Source of the DNA: a bacterium
GTDB taxonomy: Bacteria; SZUA-79; Acidulodesulfobacterales; Acidulodesulfobacteraceae
DNA: 10,802 nucleotides
Direction of reading: 5' to 3'
NCBI GenBank assembly: GCA_021806125.1
Contig: JAJZYC010000038.1
Span: 1-10,802, forward strand
Positions 1-6,250 of this stretch are shown here, one piece after another (within the stretch, counting starts at the first letter, position 1; every line of letters begins with the position of its first letter). The notes under the pieces are model-generated. The model was not told where the DNA came from. It did no database searches and saw nothing but the letters and a program-made list of their open reading frames with translations. Made by a program: the position numbers and the translations under genes.

Positions 1-1550
1 GACAATCCGCCGTAATCCCTGTTTAATTTAAATTTTTTCGTCTTTATGTCGATGGCGGCCGCCGGAATTGTGTTTATCAGCGAAATAATATCGGCTCCCG
101 CCTTTTCGCAGACTTCGGCGATTAAAGATATATCGCTGACCATAGGGGTCAATTTGACTATTAAAGGCAGTCTGCCACCTGTTTTTTCCTTTACCGACGA
201 AACTAATTCATATACTATTTCGGGGTCGGAGCCGAAAGATCTGCCGCCTTCTTTTATGTTGGGACACGATATATTCGCCTCGATCGCGCCGATGCCGCCG
301 ATATTTGCGAGTTTTTCCGCCAGTTCGACGTATTCTTCTATACCGCTTCCGAAAAAATTAACTATTACGGGTTTATTAAAATTTCTTAAAAAAGGCATTT
401 TTTCGTCCCTGAATTTCTCGAATCCTACGTTCTGAAGCCCTATGGAATTAATCATGCCGCAGGAAGTTTCGCATATTCTCGGCATTTCGTTTCCTTTTGA
501 GGGTTTAAGCGATATTCCTTTGGTAACTAACGCCCCGAAATAATTATAATCGATAACTTCAAAAAACTCCTCGCCGTATCCGAAAGTGCCGGAAGCCGGC
601 ATAACCGGATAATCCAGAGATAAATTTCCGAGCTTCACGGAAAGGTCGGGTTCTATTTTTTTTTCGGCGCTTTTTGCGTCTTCTTTTTTTACCGCCTCCG
701 GCTTTTTTTCGGGAATTAAAATCTCGTTTGCATAAAAAACCGGCCCGTCTTTGCAGACCCTTTTATATTCGAATCCGGTATCCGTTTTTGCCTTTATTAC
801 GCATCCGAGGCACACCCCTATGCCGCAGCCGAAACTTTCTTCGAGAGACGCCTGGAGCCTGCCGGAAATTCCGGACTCCGAAAATTTTGAAATAAGGGCG
901 TTCAGCATAGGCTTGGGACCGCAGGCATAAAAATCCGCCGCCTTAGCCATATCCTCGAAACCGCCGCCGCCCGTATTTTCGTAAAGCATATCCATTATGT
1001 TTCCTTTAAATCCGAAAGACCCGTCGTCAGTAGCGAAATAAACTTCGTCGAACCGCGAATGGATGCTGTGCCTGAAATAAAGCTCTTCGGCTTTTCTTGC
1101 CCCGTAATACAGTATTATTTTATCTTGAACGGAATTATTATTGATATATTCCGGCAAGGAATATAAAGGAGCTATGCCTATGCCTCCTGCAATCAATATG
1201 TGGACTTTATGAACGGCATTAAGATTAAGTTCGAAACCGTTTCCCAGAGGACCGGTTACTTCCAGAAAACTCCCTTCCGCTATTTCGCTCAATATTCCGG
1301 TTCCTTTTCCGACAACCCTGTATAGTACTTCGAATTCGGAATCGCCGAATCTGTTGAAAATAGAAAACGGCCTGCTGAGAAGAGGATTAAGCCCTCCTTC
1401 GTTAGCCTTAAGCATAACAAACTGCCCGGGTTTAAAATTAGACGCTATGAACCCGTTTTTAATTCTTAAAATATATGTTCCTTCGGTATCTTTTATTTTT
1501 CGGTTGACGGTTATTTCGCACTTTTCGCTTACAATTTTTTTACCATGCAT
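1..1550 (-). CDS. pyrKD: Fused dihydroorotate dehydrogenase 1B: PyrK electron-transfer module + PyrD catalytic module (3' end outside window)
   Basis: One uninterrupted minus-strand frame of 516 full codons from an ATG at 1550 runs off the left edge. Residues 1-280 are PyrK-like: FAD-binding RPFS (60-63), the nucleotide-binding GGIGIAPL (122-129), and four 2Fe-2S ligands C242, C247, C250 and C266. A charged Lys/Glu/Ala linker (about 281-301) leads into a class 1B PyrD domain with TKGISLKP (343-350), the NSIGLQN block (368-374), catalytic Cys429 in NISCPN, and LINT (491-494). It ends inside the conserved GGLSGP region, so roughly 100 residues are missing. By family knowledge the enzyme oxidises dihydroorotate to orotate and passes electrons through FMN, 2Fe-2S and FAD to NAD+. 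PyrK and PyrD are normally separate subunits. An AGGA Shine-Dalgarno lies 6 bases before the ATG, and the start overlaps the end of the rimI-like gene by 22 bases, implying coupled translation. Confidence 0.93.
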   Translation of the reverse strand, partial: MHGKKIVSEKCEITVNRKIKDTEGTYILRIKNGFIASNFKPGQFVMLKANEGGLNPLLSRPFSIFNRFGDSEFEVLYRVVGKGTGILSEIAEGSFLEVTGPLGNGFELNLNAVHKVHILIAGGIGIAPLYSLPEYINNNSVQDKIILYYGARKAEELYFRHSIHSRFDEVYFATDDGSFGFKGNIMDMLYENTGGGGFEDMAKAADFYACGPKPMLNALISKFSESGISGRLQASLEESFGCGIGVCLGCVIKAKTDTGFEYKRVCKDGPVFYANEILIPEKKPEAVKKEDAKSAEKKIEPDLSVKLGNLSLDYPVMPASGTFGYGEEFFEVIDYNYFGALVTKGISLKPSKGNEMPRICETSCGMINSIGLQNVGFEKFRDEKMPFLRNFNKPVIVNFFGSGIEEYVELAEKLANIGGIGAIEANISCPNIKEGGRSFGSDPEIVYELVSSVKEKTGGRLPLIVKLTPMVSDISLIAEVCEKAGADIISLINTIPAAAIDIKTKKFKLNRDYGGL

Positions 1551-2134
1551 AAAGCGTCCTCTCCGTTATCTTCGTAATAGTTTTTCCTGAGCATAAATAT
1601 TTTAAAGCCGAACTTTTTATAAAGATTCACCGCCTTTAAATTGGACGTCCTGACTTCCAGAAAAAAATCTTTTATGCCTCTGCCGGCATTTATTTTTATA
1701 ACGCTGTCGAGCATTAGCGAGCCTATTCCCTTCGACTGCATTTCGTTCGCCACAGTAATGTCCAGTATGTGCATTTCGTCCAGAACGTTATAGAAAATAA
1801 AAAAACCTATAATGCGCGACATCAAATCGAATTTCATGGAAGCGTCTATATCATGCGCATTAAATTTTCCCGCAGGACTGCTGCCGCCGCCGTCCGTCTC
1901 ACGCGTCGCGCCGTCCGAATAGCATATTAAAAAACCGGAGCCTTCCCGCTTCAATTCGTCGTCGAACATTTTTCTATCCCATACCGTTTGGGACGACTGC
2001 ATGTGCAGGTCGAACATTTCTTTGATTATATATTCGGTCAAGGTTTGAAATTCCGGAGGCGGCGAAAAAACCTGCGAATTATTAATTGCATGCGGGGAAA
2101 CAAATCCTTTCAGGTCTAAAAAATTTATTTTCAT
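1529..2134 (-). CDS. rimI: GNAT N-acetyltransferase, RimI-like (ribosomal protein S18 alanine acetyltransferase family)
   Basis: The C-terminal half is typical RimI: LDITVAN (124-130), acetyl-CoA pyrophosphate loop QSKGIG (133-138), LEVRTSN (159-165), LYKKFGF (171-177) and the late RKNYY block (183-187). Glu160 and Tyr172 are spaced like the catalytic Glu103 and Tyr115 of Salmonella RimI. RimI acetylates the N-terminal alanine of ribosomal protein S18 in the cytoplasm. At 201 residues the protein is longer than the usual 145-160. It has about 35 extra N-terminal residues and a Gly/Ser/Asp-rich insert at about 74-106, where homologues have a short hairpin. The insert contains a 9-base direct repeat (1888-1896 and 1909-1917). 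No good Shine-Dalgarno is visible before the ATG at 2134. The gene ends inside the start of pyrKD. The family is firm; the exact substrate is inferred and may differ because of the extensions. Confidence 0.88.
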   Translation of the reverse strand: MKINFLDLKGFVSPHAINNSQVFSPPPEFQTLTEYIIKEMFDLHMQSSQTVWDRKMFDDELKREGSGFLICYSDGATRETDGGGSSPAGKFNAHDIDASMKFDLMSRIIGFFIFYNVLDEMHILDITVANEMQSKGIGSLMLDSVIKINAGRGIKDFFLEVRTSNLKAVNLYKKFGFKIFMLRKNYYEDNGEDALCMVKKL

Positions 2135-2162
2135 ACGAAACGATATTTTAATTTACAATATA

Positions 2163-2177
2163 TCATTGCAAGCAATC
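2163..2177. repeat. Short inverted repeat in the rimI-nitrilase gap, possible remnant of the dispersed palindromic element
   Basis: TCATTGC is followed directly by AAGCAATC, giving 5-base arms ATTGC/GCAAT around AA. Both halves match the two ends of the palindromic element at 6587-6614 (in minus-strand orientation TCATTGC...AAGCAATC), with the middle missing. It could equally be a chance AT-rich inverted repeat. Confidence 0.25.
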
Positions 2178-2179
2178 CG

Positions 2180-3007
2180 TCAATAATTAATAATATCCTT
2201 ATATGCGTCCTTGACGCGGTTTCCGATAAAAGGCCAGTTTTCCCGCGCTCTTTCCACTTCTTTAATCTCGATATTATAAATAAGGGCGCACTCGTTTATT
2301 CCCGCAAAATCGTCTATTATGTTTCCGCCCGGCGCTACGCAGAAAGATTTTCCGTAAAAATCCAGCGGCTTGTCCCTGCCTACCCTGTTGACTCTTAATA
2401 TATATACGCCGTTTAAAAAAGCGTTTGCCGAGATAGATAAAAACCATTTGCCGTTGGTATTAAAAGCCGAAGCGGTCGGAGACAAAATAATATCGGCGCC
2501 TTTAAGAGACAAAATTCTGGAAGATTCGGGATAAAAATTGTCCCAGCCCATCTGAACGCCTATATTTGCAAAACTCGTTTTAAAAACGGGGAAATCGTTT
2601 CCGGAGGAAAAATAGGATTTCTCGTAATAATATTCAAGTTCCGGAAGATGAACTTTCCTGTAAACCCCGATGATGCTTCCTTCCTCGCTTATCACGGCGG
2701 AACTGTTGTAGAAATTGTTTTCGTATTTTTCAAAAAAAGGAACTATAACGACGGTGTTAAATTTTTTAGCCTGTTCCCTGAAAAAACTTAACGTTCTGCC
2801 GTCTAAATCTTCAGCCGTCCCTGCATTCTCGCGTATTTTTTCGGGGCTTTTATCCTGCAAAAACCAGTTCATTAAAAAAAGTTCCGGGAAACAAACTACG
2901 TTGACTTTATTCTTTGCCGCCATGGATAAAAGGTCCGCCGCTTTTAGCATGGATGAATCGATATCCTTGGACGGCGACATCTGCACGGCGCAAACTTTTA
3001 TTCTCAT
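2180..3007 (-). CDS. Carbon-nitrogen hydrolase (nitrilase superfamily, AguB-like) lacking the catalytic cysteine
   Basis: The 275-residue protein spans the full nitrilase fold. Glu42 (FPELF) and Lys118 (YRKVHLP) of the Glu-Lys-Cys triad are present, as is the second conserved Glu129 (YYEK). The nucleophile elbow, normally GV-x-x-CWD-x-x-xPE, reads VQMGWDNFYPE, so Gly154 (codon GGC, 2546-2548) replaces Cys. No other Cys lies nearby. The C-terminal RENWPF block (255-260) resembles N-carbamoylputrescine amidohydrolase (AguB) and related amidases. Active members hydrolyse amide, nitrile or carbamoyl bonds via a thioester. With this sequence the protein should not do so unless the base is an error (TGC would restore Cys). 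It lies 77 bases downstream of typA and 45 bases upstream of rimI. The family is firm; activity and substrate are unknown. Confidence 0.88.
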   Translation of the reverse strand: MRIKVCAVQMSPSKDIDSSMLKAADLLSMAAKNKVNVVCFPELFLMNWFLQDKSPEKIRENAGTAEDLDGRTLSFFREQAKKFNTVVIVPFFEKYENNFYNSSAVISEEGSIIGVYRKVHLPELEYYYEKSYFSSGNDFPVFKTSFANIGVQMGWDNFYPESSRILSLKGADIILSPTASAFNTNGKWFLSISANAFLNGVYILRVNRVGRDKPLDFYGKSFCVAPGGNIIDDFAGINECALIYNIEIKEVERARENWPFIGNRVKDAYKDIINY

Positions 3008-3084
3008 ACTGCGGTTTAATCCTGTTTTTATTATATATATGTTTCAGACAATAAATATAATATATAACATTTAATATGGAGCCG

Positions 3085-4926
3085 TCAAACTTTGAGAAGG
3101 CCCCTCGATTCTTTCTTGCGGTCGTTTTCCGACAGCAGTTTTTTTCTCAGACGGATAGACTTAGGCGTAAATTCTACAAGTTCGTCGTCTTCTATAAATT
3201 CAAGGGCGTATTCTATAGTAAGCTTTATAGGCGGCGTCAGCGTTATCATTTCGTCGGAAGCCTTGGACCGCATATTTGTAAGCTGTTTTTTCTTGCACGG
3301 ATTTACGGTTATATCGCCCGGCTTGGAATGGATGCCTATGAGCATGCCTTCGTAAACTTCGTCCTGGGGGGCGACAAACATACTGCCCCTGTCCTGAAGG
3401 TTAAATAGCCCGTAAGAGTTGGCTTCTCCGTTTTCCATGGATATCATTACCCCGTTTTTTCTGGGGGATATGTCGTAAGCATAGTCGTCGAACTTATAAA
3501 AGTTGTGGTTCATAGTGCCGGTGCCTTTCGTCATAGTCAGAAATTCGTTATGAAATCCCATTATGCTTCTCGAAGGTATTACGAATTCAAGGTAGGTATT
3601 GCCCTTGTCGTCTTTCGTCATATCCAGTAAATTTCCTTTCATAGAAGAAAGCCTTTCAAGCACCGAACCGGTAAATTCGTCTTTGACGGTTATATATAAA
3701 AGCTCGTAAGGCTCCATCTTTTTCCCGTCCACTTCCTTTATTACGCCCTTTGGCTTGGAAACGGCGAATTCAAATCCTTCCCTTCTCATTTTTTCTATTA
3801 AGATAGAAAGGTGCAGGAGTCCCCTGCCGTAAACGTCGAATACCGTCTCGTCTCCTGTTTCTACTACTTTTAACCCTACGTTATTGGATACCTCTTTAAA
3901 AAGCCTCTCTCTCAGCTGCCTCGTAGTAACGAGCTTTCCTTCCTTTCCGGAAAACGGGCTTTTGTTGACTATAAAATTTACAAGTATGACCGGCTCGTCT
4001 ATTTTTATTCTCTGAAGCGGCGAAACCGGCTTATCGTTCACGACGTAATCGCCGGCGTTAACTCCCGTAAGCCCTGCTACCAGGGCTATATCTCCTTCGT
4101 TAATTTCGTTGGTTTCCACTCTTTTAAGCCCGTCGAACAAAAAAATCTTGTTCGGTTTCGCTTTTACCAATTCGTCTTTTGCATTATATAAATACACTGC
4201 ATCATTCACTTTGAGCCTGCCGGACTTAACTATTCCTATGGCAGTCGCACCGAGGAAATCGTCGTGTCCTATGCTGGTAACCAGAAATTCGAGGCTGGGT
4301 TTGTTTAAAATGGGAGGATGCGGTATAAAATCTATTATCGCATCGAACAAAGGATTAAGCTTATCTTTAAATCTGTCTTCCCCCTGTATTTTTAAATCTT
4401 TAATTGCATAGCCTTCTTTTGCCGAAGCATAGATAACCGGAAAATCTAAATTTACGTTTTCCCCTCCGAGTTCAAGGAAAAGGTCGTAAACCATTTCTAA
4501 AACTTCTTCCGGTCTTGCTCCCGGCCTGTCGATTTTATTTATGACGAGCAGGACGTGCAGATTGTATTCGAAACATTTTTTAAGGATAAATCTGGTCTGG
4601 GGCATAGGTCCGTCGAAAGCGTCCACGAGCAAAAGGACGCCGTCCACCATGGCGAGAACCCTTTCCACTTCGCTTCCGAAGTCTCCGTGTCCCGGAGTGT
4701 CCACTATATTGATTCTGTAATCTTTATATTTAATTCCCGTACATTTCGATAAAATAGTTATTCCTCTTTCCTTTTCCAGTTCGTCGCTGTCCATGGCTCT
4801 TTCCGAAAGAGCTTCGAAGTCCCTTTTGCTTATGCTTTCTTTAAGCATTTTGTCTATAAGCGTAGTTTTCCCGTGGTCAACGTGCGCGACTACGGCAATA
4901 TTCCTAATTTTTTCCTGAAAATTCAA
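3085..4926 (-). CDS. typA: Ribosome-associated GTPase TypA/BipA
   Basis: This is a full-length 613-residue translational GTPase. G motifs are complete: G1 HVDHGKTT (15-22), G2 RGITI (54-58), G3 DTPGHG (76-81), G4 NKID (130-133) and G5 SAK (168-170). These are followed by the EF-G-like beta-barrel and alpha/beta domains and the TypA-specific C-terminal domain (roughly 480-600), with blocks such as GTGTMN and SRKNG-type loops. The start is TTG, eight bases after a strong GGAGGG (4935-4940). No ATG precedes the P-loop, and the N-terminus NFQEKIRNIAVVAHVDHG matches the family. BipA binds 70S ribosomes and aids 50S assembly; in E. coli it is needed at low temperature. It follows a cold-shock gene, with a terminator hairpin between them. 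Confidence 0.97.
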   Translation of the reverse strand: MNFQEKIRNIAVVAHVDHGKTTLIDKMLKESISKRDFEALSERAMDSDELEKERGITILSKCTGIKYKDYRINIVDTPGHGDFGSEVERVLAMVDGVLLLVDAFDGPMPQTRFILKKCFEYNLHVLLVINKIDRPGARPEEVLEMVYDLFLELGGENVNLDFPVIYASAKEGYAIKDLKIQGEDRFKDKLNPLFDAIIDFIPHPPILNKPSLEFLVTSIGHDDFLGATAIGIVKSGRLKVNDAVYLYNAKDELVKAKPNKIFLFDGLKRVETNEINEGDIALVAGLTGVNAGDYVVNDKPVSPLQRIKIDEPVILVNFIVNKSPFSGKEGKLVTTRQLRERLFKEVSNNVGLKVVETGDETVFDVYGRGLLHLSILIEKMRREGFEFAVSKPKGVIKEVDGKKMEPYELLYITVKDEFTGSVLERLSSMKGNLLDMTKDDKGNTYLEFVIPSRSIMGFHNEFLTMTKGTGTMNHNFYKFDDYAYDISPRKNGVMISMENGEANSYGLFNLQDRGSMFVAPQDEVYEGMLIGIHSKPGDITVNPCKKKQLTNMRSKASDEMITLTPPIKLTIEYALEFIEDDELVEFTPKSIRLRKKLLSENDRKKESRGLLKV

Positions 4927-4934
4927 TTATATAT

Positions 4935-4940
4935 CCCTCC
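4935..4940 (-). promoter_or_regulatory. Shine-Dalgarno deciding the TTG start of typA
   Basis: GGAGGG on the minus strand lies 8 bases upstream of TTG at 4926-4924. This and the lack of an in-frame ATG before the P-loop support the TTG start. Confidence 0.75.
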
Positions 4941-4949
4941 GGTTTTCTT

Positions 4950-4995
4950 TATTAAATAAAAATACCCCAATAAATTTAATTTATTTACTGGGGTA
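4950..4995 (-). terminator. Rho-independent terminator after csp, possibly an attenuator ahead of typA
   Basis: The 13-base arms (4963-4975 and 4983-4995) pair fully on the minus-strand RNA with one G-U wobble. The same position is an A-C mismatch on the plus strand. The loop is 7 bases. On the minus strand a T-rich run (TTTTTATTT) follows at once. It lies about 130 bases beyond the csp stop and only about 10-25 bases before the typA ribosome-binding site, so read-through would be needed for csp-typA co-transcription. Confidence 0.8.
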
Positions 4996-5049
4996 AATGA
5001 TTTTAAAATGGTCAAACTTTTAAAACGGTATGCTTTTTTTGCTTGCTGA

Positions 5050-5055
5050 ATTATA
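5050..5055 (-). promoter_or_regulatory. Candidate -10 box in the csp-typA gap
   Basis: A perfect TATAAT lies on the minus strand with no recognisable -35 at 16-18 bases. If used, transcription would start near 5043 and meet the hairpin at 4995-4963. That would give either a short RNA of about 80-90 nt or an attenuated typA leader. Chance occurrence is quite possible in this AT-rich gap. Confidence 0.3.
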
Positions 5056-5125
5056 AGGATAGTGAACCTTTAATGATTTAACGCAAGTAGATATCGCATA
5101 CACCGCTTAAAGTAATAAACGGGGA

Positions 5126-5329
5126 TTAACCCTTCGTGACGTTGATAGCCTGCGGGCCTTTCGCGCCGTTGGTGATTTCGAACTCTACTTTCTGTCCTTC
5201 CGTTAAGGTTTTAAAACCGTCCTGCGAAATTGCAGAATAATGAACGAAAACATCCGGTCCGTTTTCCTGTTCGATAAAACCAAAACCTTTGCTGTCGTTA
5301 AACCATTTCACTTTCCCTTGGTACCTCAT
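5126..5329 (-). CDS. Cold-shock domain protein (CspA family)
   Basis: The 67-residue protein is a single cold-shock OB-fold domain with GKVKWFNDSKGFGFI at residues 5-19 (RNP1 motif KGFGFI) and RNP2 VFVHY (27-31). The length is standard for the family. Such proteins bind single-stranded RNA and DNA in the cytoplasm and act as RNA chaperones that melt secondary structure. The ATG at 5329 has an AAGGAG Shine-Dalgarno (5339-5344) 9 bases upstream. A strong promoter (5436-5464) and two leader hairpins precede it, and a terminator follows, so it can be expressed as a single-gene unit. Which paralogue it is, and whether it is truly cold-induced, cannot be read from the sequence. Confidence 0.96.
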   Translation of the reverse strand: MRYQGKVKWFNDSKGFGFIEQENGPDVFVHYSAISQDGFKTLTEGQKVEFEITNGAKGPQAINVTKG

Positions 5330-5353
5330 ACTTAACTTCTCCTTGAATCTTGA

Positions 5354-5376
5354 GCCGCCGTTATAATAACGCCGGC
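5354..5376 (-). promoter_or_regulatory. csp leader hairpin next to the ribosome-binding site
   Basis: The 10-base arms on the minus strand (GCCGGCGTTA and TAACGGCGGC) pair except for one G-G position, around a 3-base loop. It ends 10 bases before the AAGGAG Shine-Dalgarno of csp. A stable stem here could modulate ribosome access. Confidence 0.55.
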
Positions 5377-5394
5377 CGATAAATTAATAAATTA

Positions 5395-5426
5395 GGCTTT
5401 TATCTAAACAACTAGATAAATTAGCC
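5395..5426 (-). promoter_or_regulatory. 5'-end stem-loop of the csp transcript
   Basis: A perfect 8-base inverted repeat (5399-5406 with 5413-5420, loop of 6) is extended by GGCT/AGCC (5395-5398 with 5423-5426) across a 2-base bulge. It begins within a few bases of the predicted transcription start (about 5429). A 5'-terminal stem of this kind often protects an mRNA from decay. Confidence 0.55.
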
Positions 5427-5435
5427 ACTCTACAA

Positions 5436-5464
5436 AGTTTAAACTACTGAATAGATAATGTCAA
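5436..5464 (-). promoter_or_regulatory. sigma70-type promoter of csp
   Basis: The minus strand shows a consensus -35 TTGACA (5464-5459), a 17-base spacer and -10 TAAACT (5441-5436, 4 of 6 matches). The predicted start near 5429 gives a leader of about 100 nt. It lies 9-16 bases beyond the rlmB stop codon, with no terminator between. Confidence 0.7.
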
Positions 5465-5479
5465 GCTATTTTTTTACCC

Positions 5480-6250
5480 TTATTTTTTTACTCCGTCGTA
5501 TTTCCTCTGGCGTAAAATTTCGTATGCGGCGACGGCAAAACTTATCGAAGCGTTTAAAGAGTTTACGCCGGTTTCCATGGGGATGCTTAAAATCTTATCG
5601 CAATTTTCGGCTGTAAGCCTTCTTAAGCCCTTTCCCTCGGAGCCGACCGCGACGGCCAAAGGAACTTTAAAATCCATATCGTATATATTATCGTCAGCGT
5701 CTCCGGCAAGGCCGGCTATCCAGATGCCGCGCTTTTTTAAATCGGCTATCGTCCGCGAAATATTAACCACCCTGACGGTATCGACATAAAATAAAGCTCC
5801 CTGCGAAACGTAAGCGACGGAGGGCGTTATAAAAACGGAGTTGGACTTCGGCATTATTATACCGGAAACTCCAGCCCCGCTTGCGGTTCTGATAATAGAG
5901 CCGAGATTCTGCGGGTCGGTTATTTCGTCCAGGATTAAATACAGCGGCAAACCGCCGTTGCGGTCAGCTTTCTCAAATAAATCTTCGTAATCTTTTTCTA
6001 TATATTCGACGACGGCGGCTATACCTTTTATAAGGGCTTCTTTGCCGTATTCGTTCATAAAAGCGCCGTCGTTCTTGGCGACGATACCGATGTTTTTTTC
6101 TTTGAGAAGCGCCGTAAGGTTTTTATCGATAGTGCCGCTTTTCAATTTTTTTTCGCTTACGAATACTGCGCCGCCTTTCTTGAGATTTCCTGAAAGAACC
6201 GCTTCCCTGACTGTATTAGCGCCGTAAATGTTCAGCCGCATTTTTTTCAT
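5480..6250 (-). CDS. rlmB: SpoU/TrmH-family rRNA 2'-O-methyltransferase (RlmB-like)
   Basis: The 256-residue protein has an N-terminal substrate-binding domain (about 6-85, starting IYGANTVREA) and a C-terminal SPOUT trefoil-knot domain. Motif 1 is LDEITDPQNLGSIIRTA (107-123, catalytic Arg121). Motif 2 is VGSEGKGL (202-209, Glu205). Motif 3 is IPMETGVNSLNAS (223-235, Ser231 and Asn233). RlmB methylates the ribose 2'-OH of a 23S rRNA guanosine (G2251 in E. coli) with S-adenosylmethionine. The ATG overlaps the pyrF TGA as ATGA, implying translational coupling; a second ATG three codons in is also possible. Other TrmH-family targets cannot be excluded, but the two-domain size and motif 3 favour RlmB. 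Confidence 0.93.
   Translation of the reverse strand: MKKMRLNIYGANTVREAVLSGNLKKGGAVFVSEKKLKSGTIDKNLTALLKEKNIGIVAKNDGAFMNEYGKEALIKGIAAVVEYIEKDYEDLFEKADRNGGLPLYLILDEITDPQNLGSIIRTASGAGVSGIIMPKSNSVFITPSVAYVSQGALFYVDTVRVVNISRTIADLKKRGIWIAGLAGDADDNIYDMDFKVPLAVAVGSEGKGLRRLTAENCDKILSIPMETGVNSLNASISFAVAAYEILRQRKYDGVKK

Noticed and set aside
46..895. Plus-strand open frames over the left end
   Set aside because: They are antisense shadows of the pyrKD frame, which has clear family motifs throughout. No plus-strand ribosome-binding site or recognisable protein is seen.
1888..1917. The 9-base direct repeat in rimI as a mobile-element target duplication
   Set aside because: Only 12 bases separate the copies and they hold no inverted repeat or known element, so a small local duplication is the simpler explanation.
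3030..3035. TATAAT in the typA-nitrilase gap as a promoter
   Set aside because: No -35 element is found at a suitable distance, and the gap is a run of TA repeats in which such a match is expected by chance.
3076..4752. Several plus-strand frames opposite typA
   Set aside because: They lie fully within the conserved typA coding sequence and their translations show no family signature.
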